Of a stretch of 64,000 nucleotides of DNA, positions 51,401 through 60,155 are shown piece after piece. Each line of letters begins with the position of its first letter. Within the stretch, counting starts at the first letter, position 1. The notes below the pieces were generated by a model that ran no database searches, was not told where the DNA came from, and saw only the letters and a list, made by a program, of their open reading frames with translations. The stretch is from RGIG9115 sp045649825 (GTDB taxonomy: Bacteria > Bacillota > Clostridia > UBA1381): assembly GCA_045649825.1 (NCBI GenBank), contig JAZRQO010000021.1:26711-90710 (forward strand), read 5' to 3'. Position numbers and translations under genes: made by a program.

Positions 51401-52579
51401 TTTGCTGAGTATTTCCTGGAGAACACTTCTCGAAACTTTGAACTTATAAAGCTCCTCTTCTGTTCTGCAGTTATCAACACCGCTGTCAACAAGTGCCTTA
51501 CGAACTGCCTTATCAACATATTCGCAAAGATAAACCATATCGTTTGAGAAAACCTTAACTTCTCTTTCCTCAATTTTAAGATATACAGTGTTAACACCGG
51601 CTCTGTCGATAGCAGTTGCCGCTTCATCAGAAAGAACATCACCTGCTGAAGCAATAACTTCGCCTGTTCTGGGATCAACAACATCACGTGCCAATTCCTT
51701 GCCGCGGATTCTTCCGTACATCTCAAGCTTCTGATTGTACTTGAAACGTCCGACTTTTGCAAGGTCGTATCTCTTTGGATCGAAAAGCATATTGAATATA
51801 AGGGATTCAGCATTCTCTACGTTAAGAGGCTCGCCGGGACGAAGTCTTTTATAGATTTCAAGTAGTGCCTCATCACGGTTATCAATCTTGTCCTTCTCAA
51901 ATGTAGCAAGAAGTTTGGGGTCTTCCCCGAACAAATCAATAATAGCTGAATTCTTTTCAAGCTTATGAGGGTTGTCAATGCTGCCCAGGGCACGGATAAG
52001 AACCGTTACGGGGAGCTTTCTTGTACGGTCTATACGAACATAGAATACGTCGTTTGAATCAGTTTCGTATTCAAGCCATGCTCCACGGTAAGGAATTACT
52101 GTGGAAGTATAAAGAGGCTTACCGGTTTTATCACGGTCAAACGCATAATATATACCGGGTGAACGAACAAGCTGGCTGACAATAACACGTTCAGCACCGT
52201 TTATAATGAATGTTCCCTGCTCTGTCATAAGCGGGAAATCACCCATAAATATTTCCTGTTCTTTAATTTCGCCTGTTTCCTGGTTAATAAGACGTACAGA
52301 CACCTTAAGGGGAGCCGCATATTTTGCGTCTCTCTCTTTACATTCCTCTACAGACCATTTTGGATTATACTCAAGAGAATAATCAAAAAATTCAAGAACA
52401 AGATTTCCTGAATGGTCGGTTACGGGAGAAATGTCTTCAAAAACTTCCTTGAGCCCTTCTTCAAGGAACCACTGATAAGAATTTTTCTGAACCTCGATAA
52501 GGTTCGGCATTGGAAGCGGCTCTTTGATTTTGGAGTAGCTCAGACGGGTATTTTTGCCTGCTGTTACCTGATGCACCAT
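48422..52579 (-). CDS. rpoB: DNA-directed RNA polymerase subunit beta
   Basis: 1385 residues, longer than Bacillus RpoB (about 1190). Part of the extra length is a domain insert near residues 290-430, common in clostridia, and part is an acidic C-terminal tail of roughly 85 residues rich in Asp/Glu. The rifampicin region ([20 protein letters not shown], then [11 protein letters not shown]) has the wild-type Asp, His and Ser, predicting a sensitive enzyme. Active-site and clamp blocks are intact ([41 protein letters not shown]). rplJ-rplL are not upstream; the gene has its own promoter. Confidence 0.98.
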   Translation of the reverse strand: [1385 protein letters not shown]

Positions 52580-52683
52580 TAATTTATCACCTCATAAATA
52601 TAATGTTTTTTCGCCTGAAAGCGGAAACAGTCTTAAACCGTCAACCGACAAACAGGGCAATTTTATCATAATTATACTATTTT

Positions 52684-52712
52684 ATTTTACCACACCAATT
52701 AATCCCTGTCAA
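52684..52712 (-). promoter_or_regulatory. Sigma-A promoter of rpoBC
   Basis: On the minus strand TTGACA (52712-52707), a 17-base spacer and TAAAAT (52689-52684), giving a leader of about 100 bases before rpoB. Confidence 0.82.
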
Positions 52713-52799
52713 CAGATGATTAATACAAAAAAAGAATTTTTTTACAATTCCTTTTTGTACAAGTTATATCCCAAACGGGAGTTTTCTGTATTTTCTGAC

Positions 52800-52844
52800 A
52801 AAAAATACGCACTCTTAAATGCTACAGCATTTAAAAGCACGTAT
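52800..52844 (-). terminator. Terminator after the HTH protein gene
   Basis: A long stem with inner TTAAATGC/GCATTTAA and outer ATACG/CGTAT arms, followed by a T-run on the minus strand. It insulates rpoB from the upstream gene. Confidence 0.82.
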
Positions 52845-52849
52845 ATCAT

Positions 52850-54259
52850 TTAATATTGATTTAAGATATTATTTATTATTTCAAGACTTTTTTCATTATC
52901 ATAGCAATACTTTTCCCAAAGCTCGTTATGATAAAAATCCGAAACAAGACGTACGACACGTTTATCGTTTACAACAACCGTGCTGAATTCTTCCCACCAC
53001 CCGTGATAAGAATCAGATGCCACAAGATGCTTATCTCCAAAAATGTGAAATTCTGTTTCGTTCAGGCAGTATTCCGGCTTCAGAATTCTGATTTCATTAC
53101 CGGGCTTTGCAACAGTCTTTCTGATTACAACCTTGCACTCTTCAATATTAAGTCCTCTAACAGGTTTAAAATGGTCGCAGGTTCTGCCGGTTTTCATAAA
53201 CTCACCAAGGCCATCCTCAGTCCATATGAACTTACGGGAAATTTCGTGATTTTCTATGTAATCCATACGTTCTTTCATAATTCTGTATAGTTTTCTTACA
53301 GTAGGATGATCTTTACCAAGCCCCAGCCATCCGCTGTCTTCATACAGCTTTTGCTGAATTTCAAAGGGAATTAACATATAACATGCCCCTGCCTCAACCT
53401 GAACTGAAGTTTTTTTGTCCATATGCCCCATAAATGACATAACCTCAGCAAGTTGTTCGCCTGATTTCCCCTGTTTGATTATAAGATTGGAATTCTTTTT
53501 TCTATACTCAATAATTGTGAGCATATGATCGTAAAACTCTTTTGTCACAGGAGTATCCGTAAAGTAGAATTCATTATCACCCGCAAAGCTTACAAATCTC
53601 ATTTCGTAAGCATTCTCCCGTTCCCACATAATAAGTATTCGCTTAGGCATAGAAAGCTCACGCTCGCACTCATAAGGATAATAATTCCTGTAGGGCGCAA
53701 GCTTAAACAGACACATAGCCATTATACTTTTATTAACTATATTATCATCATCGCAAAAAAAGTGTAGAATTTTTGCATTACTCTCCCCGCCTTTCAAGCG
53801 TATATGTGTATGCAAAGCTTTAACCAATTCAATACTGAGTACATTTTCTATAATTATTGTACACTTACCATTATGGCACACATCAAAAAGATTTTCCAAC
53901 AAGATCGTACTTTTCGGAGGTTTAGAATTTACAGATACGCATCGCATCTTCTCAGACTCCGGAATTTGGTCCTTGGTATACAGAAACTTAAGGTTATCCA
54001 TGGCATCGGAATGTGCCTGTGTAATATTATCATATCTGAGAAGTCGATTCATCTCATCTCTTTCATCCTCTGTAAGAACAACAGCACTGTCAAGAACCTT
54101 TGCAAATCTTACCATAGTCTTGTGACTGCACTGATTTTCCATTATGCGAAGAACCGATGTTTTACTCTTGTTTCCCGTTAATGCTGCAAGCTTGGAAGCA
54201 CTTAAATTTCTGCTCTGCTTTATATATTTAACAAACTCGCCAAAAGTTTTATTATTCAC
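52850..54259 (-). CDS. Unrecognised protein with N-terminal XRE-like helix-turn-helix
   Basis: 469 residues. The first 60 residues form an XRE/Cro-type DNA-binding fold (FGEFVKYIKQSRNLSASKLAALTGNKSKTSVLRIMEN), followed by a helical linker to about residue 95. The remaining 370 residues show no motif I recognise; they are mixed alpha/beta, rich in aromatic and charged residues, with TIIIENVLSIELVKALHTHI and a Trp/His-rich end (SDSYHGWWEEFSTVVV; HNELWEKYCYD). No membrane segment is seen. GTG at 54259 was chosen for the GGGGG ribosome binding site 7 bases upstream. It has its own consensus promoter and terminator, so it is monocistronic. A ligand-sensing regulator is plausible, nothing more. Confidence 0.75.
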   Translation of the reverse strand: MNNKTFGEFVKYIKQSRNLSASKLAALTGNKSKTSVLRIMENQCSHKTMVRFAKVLDSAVVLTEDERDEMNRLLRYDNITQAHSDAMDNLKFLYTKDQIPESEKMRCVSVNSKPPKSTILLENLFDVCHNGKCTIIIENVLSIELVKALHTHIRLKGGESNAKILHFFCDDDNIVNKSIMAMCLFKLAPYRNYYPYECERELSMPKRILIMWERENAYEMRFVSFAGDNEFYFTDTPVTKEFYDHMLTIIEYRKKNSNLIIKQGKSGEQLAEVMSFMGHMDKKTSVQVEAGACYMLIPFEIQQKLYEDSGWLGLGKDHPTVRKLYRIMKERMDYIENHEISRKFIWTEDGLGEFMKTGRTCDHFKPVRGLNIEECKVVIRKTVAKPGNEIRILKPEYCLNETEFHIFGDKHLVASDSYHGWWEEFSTVVVNDKRVVRLVSDFYHNELWEKYCYDNEKSLEIINNILNQY

Positions 54260-54330
54260 AATAAAACCCCCTATGAACACATCAAAATGTTTTTTTTATA
54301 CAAAAGTGTCACAATTTGTAAACGTTGTTT

Positions 54331-54359
54331 ATTTTATCATATTTATAACATTTTGTCAA
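54331..54359 (-). promoter_or_regulatory. Sigma-A promoter of the HTH protein gene
   Basis: On the minus strand TTGACA (54359-54354), a 17-base spacer and TAAAAT (54336-54331). Confidence 0.82.
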
Positions 54360-54443
54360 TATATTTGGCATTATTTGTAATTGTTGCCATAATAAAGAGA
54401 AATTTCAGATTGTACACATGATATTAATATTAGCTTAAAAGCA

Positions 54444-54491
54444 AACAAAAAAGCTTATAAAAGGGGAATTACAACTCCTTTTATAAGCTTT
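54444..54491 (-). terminator. Terminator downstream of the diguanylate cyclase gene
   Basis: A 15-bp stem AAAGCTTATAAAAGG/CCTTTTATAAGCTTT followed by a T-run on the minus strand. It lies 124 bases past the stop codon, beyond the GC-rich repeat. Confidence 0.8.
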
Positions 54492-54562
54492 TATATTTTA
54501 CAACTTAAAAGTCTACCTATGAAAGTGAGCTGTACGAACGACAGTCACAAAAACGACTTTTT

Positions 54563-54614
54563 TGCCCCCAGGATTGGGGGGGACAGGGGGTTGAAGATTT
54601 TTAAATCTTTTTTA
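54563..54614 (-). repeat. Interspersed GC-rich hairpin repeat, copy 2
   Basis: Read on the minus strand it matches 30869-30918 (TAAAAAAGATTTAAAAA, CTTCAACCCCCTG, then a CCCCCAATCCTGGGGG hairpin and CA) with few changes, including one extra C. It abuts the stop codon of the diguanylate cyclase gene. Confidence 0.75.
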
Positions 54615-56924
54615 TTATCTTACTTTTTCAAACACCCACAGTGTTTCATCAGAATTCTTGCTGACATCACTCACAGCGTGGACCGTGAGAGAAATTTTTT
54701 CGCCCGCGGTATTGGTATAACTGATTGCCGGTATATTTCCAAGCTCAAGGTGATGTTTTATTGCATCGTAATGCAAAAAGTTCTCACAAGCACGCCTGTC
54801 GTCAGATGACACAAATTCGTCTATATACTTTCTCATTGTGTCAGTAAAATCAGTTTGATTTTCAAAATACTTTCTCAGATACTCGGGCATAAGGATGTGT
54901 TTTCCGGTACCTGTATTCAGAGAAACAGCCACAATTGCATAGTAGTGCTTACCCACAACAGACAATGCAGTATCAAGATACGGAACTCCCGTTGTTATAA
55001 CAAGCTCTGAATGATGGCCCGTTTTTTCAACTGCACGCTCCTTTTGTTGATAATACTCTGCCTTTGCTTCATACATATGGTCCTCTGCAGTTTTAACCAC
55101 TGTTTCGGTAGATGTATTTTTCTCGCAAAAATCAATTCCCACAGAAACATGATAGTTCATAGACTCTATCTTGTTTATGAATTTCTCTGCATCATTATGT
55201 ATTTTATCGGAGTTTATTCCTGATGAGAATACAAGAAACTCATCGCCACCCATACGATATATCTGTCCATACGGGAATGTTTCTTTAAGGCTTTTTGCAA
55301 TGTAAAGAAGCATAGTATCGCCGGCACCGTGACCGTATTTACTGTTAAAGGAATGAAGTTCATTTACATCTATGTATATACATGCGAATTTTTCAGGATT
55401 TGTTACATCAAACTCCTCAACATCTTTTTTAAACTGCAAACGGTTATATACGCCTGTGAGTGCATCTGTCATTGCAATCACTTCTGTATTGTTCAGATAT
55501 TTTTTGTTATAAACCGCCATGGAGCAGCAAACTGCAATATCCGCCAAAAGTTCACATACAATATTACTGCTTCGGGGATTTATTACTCCAAGCACACTCA
55601 CAAGATTTCTCTTTTCCGAGACAGCTGCGAAGCACACTCTTTTTATACGGTTATTCTTAAGTATACCATAAAATTTAGGAGCTTCTTTTCTGAGCTTTGA
55701 ATTAACAGGAACATTAAGAATTACCATAGCTTCATTTTTGCTCCGTCTTCGCGCCGCATAACACAAAAGCTCAAGCACAAAGGAAGTTCTTATTTCATCT
55801 TTAAGCAAAAATGCTTCGTACTTGGGGGATATGTAATGAAAATCCTCACCGTCAGTATCTACGAAAAATGACGATCTCGCTTTTGAAAACATTGTTATAT
55901 TCTCAAGAGCCATATGAAGTCCGTTCTTTGTTTGATTAATACCGAGAAGAATTTTTCTTATATGAGATGCACGGTAGTTAAGTCGGGACTGCTTTGATTC
56001 TCCTGTAAAAATCAAAAGCAGATACAAAACCATTATACCGATTGCTGCCATAAACATAGTTATAAGGACATTCATCAATTCCCGTGCTTCTTTAAATACT
56101 ATTCTCTCAGGCTTTGAGAGCATAATCTGCCAGTCACCAATTTTAAGAGGGGCATAATGTGCATAAAAGCTTTCGCCCGCTGTACCTGACATAAATGCAG
56201 AATACCCGGAATTACCGTTATGAAGGTCAGCCATAAGAAGCTCATAGCTGAAGCCTTTTTTGTAGTCGCTCATTTTGAATGTTGAAATATTATCAAGTTC
56301 TTCATGGAGAGTATCGATTATTATATTACCGTTGCCTCTCTCCAGAACATATAAATCTGCCTCTCTTGCCACCGCATACTCTTCGTATTTTTTATTAATA
56401 ACATCAAGCTCAATCATTCCGTAAAGCACTGCAACTGTTTCACCATTCACAGTAACAGGTACGGAACTTCGGACAATTCGGTGTTCAGGATGGGTAAGAT
56501 CCCTTACTCTGCCGCTTACATACGCTTCTCTTTGGGATTCCTGCTCAAAATCAAGTTCTGATTTTGAAACTTCCACCTTGCCGTTCTTTGTGAGAAACGT
56601 ATTATCGCTCTGCAAAATACCAATGTTATGTATAAGCCCTATAGGCTCAAAGGAATCAAATAAAAGCTGAAAGTTTTCACCATCAGAATACAACTTTGCC
56701 GCCATATTTGCTATGGTATACAGGTTTTCCCTGTCAGAAACCATTTGAAGATTAAGGTCTTCTTTTATTTCACTCGTAGCAACGTGAAGCATTTCAAAGC
56801 CGTTATCTTCCGCCTCCAAATATACGTATCTTGTCATCATAACAAGTATTGTACACAACGTCACTACTGCTAAAACCGTGTATATAACCTTGTTACGCCT
56901 TGTTTTTATGCCACTGTTTTTCAT
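54615..56924 (-). CDS. Membrane diguanylate cyclase with Cache-type sensor and extra C-terminal domain
   Basis: 769 residues. Two membrane helices (about 13-33 and 285-307) bracket an extracytoplasmic Cache-like sensor. A cytoplasmic linker/GAF-like region follows, then a GGDEF domain (about 490-650) whose active motif MGGDEFL sits at 558-564 with FACIYIDVNELHSFN and KYGHGAGD upstream, so it should make c-di-GMP from GTP. About 115 further residues (YYAIVAVSLNTGTGKHILM ... SSDDRRACENFLHYDAI ... GEKISLTVHAVSD) look PAS-like. It is downstream of the GGDEF-EAL gene by 22 bases in one operon. The ligand of the sensor is unknown. Confidence 0.88.
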   Translation of the reverse strand: MKNSGIKTRRNKVIYTVLAVVTLCTILVMMTRYVYLEAEDNGFEMLHVATSEIKEDLNLQMVSDRENLYTIANMAAKLYSDGENFQLLFDSFEPIGLIHNIGILQSDNTFLTKNGKVEVSKSELDFEQESQREAYVSGRVRDLTHPEHRIVRSSVPVTVNGETVAVLYGMIELDVINKKYEEYAVAREADLYVLERGNGNIIIDTLHEELDNISTFKMSDYKKGFSYELLMADLHNGNSGYSAFMSGTAGESFYAHYAPLKIGDWQIMLSKPERIVFKEARELMNVLITMFMAAIGIMVLYLLLIFTGESKQSRLNYRASHIRKILLGINQTKNGLHMALENITMFSKARSSFFVDTDGEDFHYISPKYEAFLLKDEIRTSFVLELLCYAARRRSKNEAMVILNVPVNSKLRKEAPKFYGILKNNRIKRVCFAAVSEKRNLVSVLGVINPRSSNIVCELLADIAVCCSMAVYNKKYLNNTEVIAMTDALTGVYNRLQFKKDVEEFDVTNPEKFACIYIDVNELHSFNSKYGHGAGDTMLLYIAKSLKETFPYGQIYRMGGDEFLVFSSGINSDKIHNDAEKFINKIESMNYHVSVGIDFCEKNTSTETVVKTAEDHMYEAKAEYYQQKERAVEKTGHHSELVITTGVPYLDTALSVVGKHYYAIVAVSLNTGTGKHILMPEYLRKYFENQTDFTDTMRKYIDEFVSSDDRRACENFLHYDAIKHHLELGNIPAISYTNTAGEKISLTVHAVSDVSKNSDETLWVFEKVR

Positions 56925-56946
56925 TACGTCACTTCCATATTAATAA

Positions 56947-58455
56947 TTATTCTGTAACTATTACACTGCTCTTTTCGTAATTACGTATAAAATCCTCACA
57001 TGCCTGTGTGGAAATAACTCTTGAATAATACCAACCCTGCACGTAATCACATTCAGAATTGTCTACAAATTCATTCTGTTCCTTTGTTTCCACCCCCTCA
57101 CACACCACCGCAAGACCAAGCTTATGTGCCAGAGCTATCATACCTGCAAACAATTTCTTTCCGTTTGGCTTATCAGTTTTAAGAAGAATATCTCTGTCGA
57201 TTTTAACTATATCAATAGGATACTCGCAAAGATTAATAAGAGATGTATATCCACATCCCATATCGTCAAGAGCTATGCGGAAGCCAAGCTGCTTGCACTT
57301 TTTCATATTACTCATAGCTACTTCACGGCTTCTTTCCATAGCGTCTTCCGTTATTTCTATAATCAGACGGCTTCTGTCAAAATTATATCTTTCTGCTATA
57401 TCTTTAATTTTTCTTACAAAATCTTCTTCCGAAATGGTTATTCTTGTAAAGTTACAAGAAAGAGAAAATCTCCCGAATTCTGTACTGTTCCACTTTTCAA
57501 GCTGCTCACATACAAGCTCAAACATATAGTAATCAAATTTGCATATAAATCCAACAGATTCAAGCTGAGGAATAAAGCTCCCGGGGCCCAGAATTCCTTC
57601 CGTAGGGCTATTCCATCTGGCAAGTGCCTCCGCAGAAACGATATTCTTCTTTTTGTTTTCCACAATGAACTGAAGGTACAACTCAAACTCACGGTTACGC
57701 ATTGCACTGTCCAGCTTTGCCATAACCTCCTTCTCGCTTTCAGAACCCTTCATAAGATTACTGTCGCATACGACAAGCTGTGATGTTGAGCCCATAATCT
57801 TACTACAATTAAGACGTAGATTGAACAAAACCAACTCGCAAGCATTATCTGCACCGGTAAAATTATAAAGGGCAACATAGAAAACAGGCTTACTGTTATC
57901 ACCGGAATCTGCATAGCGGTTAAGCTTGCTGATAACCAGCTTCATTTGTTCCTCCGCTGTTTCAATTCCTACCGATCTGAATACAACTGCAAATCCTGTT
58001 TCGGTTATACGTGCAACCTCTTCCACATCATCACAAGCTGTGGAAATAACCTCGGAAGCATAAACCATAACATCATCAAACGCAGTATTTCCGTAGCAAT
58101 TACGCACGTGATTTCCATCCACTATTATGTATGCAACAAAATATTTGCTTCTTGAATAATCAAATATTGCATTCTCGTAGTAATTCTTAAAGTGAGCAAG
58201 ATTTCCTACTTTTGTAAGCGGGTCGGTAAGCGCATTGATTTTGCTCTGTTTTGCAACAACCTTTACCCGCATTGCAAACCATACTGCCAGAATTGACAAA
58301 ACAAAAACGGCAAAAAGCAATAAAACAATACGCCAATCTTCATGCCAACAGGTGTTTTTGTTACCCGCATAAACATAATGCACTGCAAACGCCTCTGCTC
58401 CAAAAAGCAAAAGCATCATAAGTAAAGAAATGCAAATTTTTAAAACCTTCTTCAT
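56947..58455 (-). CDS. Membrane GGDEF-EAL protein, probable c-di-GMP phosphodiesterase
   Basis: 502 residues. Two N-terminal membrane helices (about 5-27 and 42-65) lead to a GGDEF domain in which the signature is replaced by TETGF, so it is likely inactive or regulatory. The EAL domain looks active: EALARW (Glu276), CNFTR, IEITED, ALDDMGCGYTSL, KIDRDIL, EGVET and QGWYYSR preserve the metal and substrate ligands. It should degrade c-di-GMP, opposing the cyclase encoded next. First gene of the pair, with its own promoter. Confidence 0.88.
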   Translation of the reverse strand: MKKVLKICISLLMMLLLFGAEAFAVHYVYAGNKNTCWHEDWRIVLLLFAVFVLSILAVWFAMRVKVVAKQSKINALTDPLTKVGNLAHFKNYYENAIFDYSRSKYFVAYIIVDGNHVRNCYGNTAFDDVMVYASEVISTACDDVEEVARITETGFAVVFRSVGIETAEEQMKLVISKLNRYADSGDNSKPVFYVALYNFTGADNACELVLFNLRLNCSKIMGSTSQLVVCDSNLMKGSESEKEVMAKLDSAMRNREFELYLQFIVENKKKNIVSAEALARWNSPTEGILGPGSFIPQLESVGFICKFDYYMFELVCEQLEKWNSTEFGRFSLSCNFTRITISEEDFVRKIKDIAERYNFDRSRLIIEITEDAMERSREVAMSNMKKCKQLGFRIALDDMGCGYTSLINLCEYPIDIVKIDRDILLKTDKPNGKKLFAGMIALAHKLGLAVVCEGVETKEQNEFVDNSECDYVQGWYYSRVISTQACEDFIRNYEKSSVIVTE

Positions 58456-58541
58456 ATACCACTCATCCTTGTTTGAGATTTATTTGCCGTACCCAGATGA
58501 AATTAATGCGATAAACACATTTATATATTATACTTAATAAA

Positions 58542-58570
58542 ATTATACATTACACGACATACTTTGTCAA
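58542..58570 (-). promoter_or_regulatory. Sigma-A promoter of the c-di-GMP operon
   Basis: On the minus strand TTGACA (58570-58565), a 17-base spacer and TATAAT (58547-58542), exact consensus, with a leader of about 80 bases. Confidence 0.87.
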
Positions 58571-58614
58571 TATATATTACTCAATATTTACTAAGCTTTC
58601 AAAACAGAAAGATG

Positions 58615-58644
58615 GAATATAACAAAGGTCCTCTGCATATAGGT
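58615..58644 (+). promoter_or_regulatory. Sigma-E-type promoter of spoIVA
   Basis: GAATATA (58615-58621), a 14-base spacer and CATATAGGT (58636-58644) fit the mother-cell sigma-E consensus; spoIVA is a sigma-E gene in Bacillus. Confidence 0.65.
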
Positions 58645-58676
58645 GTAATAAACAAATGCGTTAGGAGGAACATTTT

Positions 58677-60155
58677 ATGGCTGAGTACAATATTTACAGC
58701 GATATAGCCGAGCGCTCCGGCGGCGACGTTTATATAGGAGTAGTAGGTCCTGTAAGAACAGGTAAATCCACTTTTATTAAAAAATTTATGGACTTGTTGG
58801 TTATTCCCAACATACCTAATTCCTATCAGGCAGAAAGGACAAAGGATGAGCTTCCCCAATCTGCCGCCGGACGAACGATTATGACAACCGAACCTAAGTT
58901 TATTCCAAATGAGGCAGTGGATATTTCTTTAGGCGACAATGCCCATCTGAAAGTAAGAATGATTGACTGCGTGGGGTACATAGTAGACAGTGCCCTCGGC
59001 TATATTGAGGATGAAACGCCAAGGATGGTTTCAACCCCCTGGAGTGATGAGCCAATTCCATTTTATGATGCAGCAGAAATCGGTACAAAAAAAGTTATAT
59101 GCGAACATTCAAATATCGGACTTGTTATCACAACCGACGGAAGCATAACCGAAATTGAACGGGATGATTATATCCCTGCAGAAAGCAGAGTAATCAATGA
59201 GCTTAAGGAAATTAACAAGCCCTTTATTGTTCTGCTCAACACCAAAAACCCCGGCAGCGATGAAGTGCATGAGCTTAAATGCCGGATGGAGGATGAATAT
59301 AAAGTTACTGTTGTGCCTGTAAACTGCGCTGAGCTTCAGACAGAGGATATACACAGAATTATTGAAGCTGTATTGTTTGAATTTCCTCTTAAAGAGATAA
59401 ACATCCGTGTTCCCTCGTGGTTTTCCGCACTTGACAATGAACATTGGCTTAAAAAATCAATAAATGAATCACTTGTTAAAGAAATTGAATGCATATGTAA
59501 AGTAAAGGACGCAAAATCGCTTTCAGATGCCATAAAGCATTTTGAATACGTTACCGCTTCTTGCATTGACGGAATGGACTTAGGAATAGGAGAAGTGGTA
59601 TTAAATGCTGAAATCTCCCCCGAAATATTCTATAAAATATTAAGCGAAGAAACAGGCTTTAACATAAGCGACGAAATGTCACTTGTAAAGCTATTAAGAG
59701 AGTTATCGGCAACGAAATCTGAATACGACAAGATTGCAGAAGCTCTTAAATCGGTTAAAGAAACCGGCTACGGAGTTGTATCTCCCGGAACAGATGAATT
59801 AACCCTTGATGAGCCGAAAATAGTGAAGCAAGGCGGAAGGTTCGGGGTTAAGCTAAAAGCTTCTGCTCCCAGCATACATATGATGCGTGCGAATATCGAA
59901 ACCGAGGTATGCCCCATTGTGGGAACGGAAAAACAGAGCGAGGAGCTTGTTCACTATCTGCTTTCAGAATTTGAATCTGACCCGTCAAAAATATGGGAAT
60001 CCAATATATTTGGAAAATCTTTATATGAGCTTGTGAACGAAGGCTTGCATAACAAGCTTTCACGTATGCCTGACGAATCAAGAACAAAGCTTCGGGAAAC
60101 ACTGCAAAGAATCATCAACGAAGGAAGCGGTGGTCTGATTTGCATAATTCTTTAA
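58677..60155 (+). CDS. spoIVA: Stage IV sporulation protein A (SpoIVA)
   Basis: 492-residue ATPase that polymerises on the forespore surface as the basement layer of the spore coat. The Walker A loop GVVGPVRTGKSTFIKKFMDL lies near residues 22-41; NSYQAERTKDELPQSAAGRTIMTTEPKF and MIDCVGYIVDSALGYIEDETPRMVSTPWSD follow, all hallmark SpoIVA sequence. Length matches Bacillus SpoIVA (492). TTAGGAGG precedes the ATG. Followed with a 16-base overlap by a lipoprotein gene and then spoIIP. Confidence 0.97.
   Translation: MAEYNIYSDIAERSGGDVYIGVVGPVRTGKSTFIKKFMDLLVIPNIPNSYQAERTKDELPQSAAGRTIMTTEPKFIPNEAVDISLGDNAHLKVRMIDCVGYIVDSALGYIEDETPRMVSTPWSDEPIPFYDAAEIGTKKVICEHSNIGLVITTDGSITEIERDDYIPAESRVINELKEINKPFIVLLNTKNPGSDEVHELKCRMEDEYKVTVVPVNCAELQTEDIHRIIEAVLFEFPLKEINIRVPSWFSALDNEHWLKKSINESLVKEIECICKVKDAKSLSDAIKHFEYVTASCIDGMDLGIGEVVLNAEISPEIFYKILSEETGFNISDEMSLVKLLRELSATKSEYDKIAEALKSVKETGYGVVSPGTDELTLDEPKIVKQGGRFGVKLKASAPSIHMMRANIETEVCPIVGTEKQSEELVHYLLSEFESDPSKIWESNIFGKSLYELVNEGLHNKLSRMPDESRTKLRETLQRIINEGSGGLICIIL

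Larger units (their letters stand above)
54260..54614. other. 355-base intergenic region between the HTH gene and the diguanylate cyclase gene
   Basis: Contains the HTH-gene promoter, a terminator hairpin and copy 2 of the GC-rich repeat, each listed separately. No gene is supported. Confidence 0.75.

Noticed and set aside
58456..58541. c-di-GMP riboswitch before the GGDEF-EAL gene
   Set aside because: The leader lacks the conserved GEMM core and tetraloop elements.
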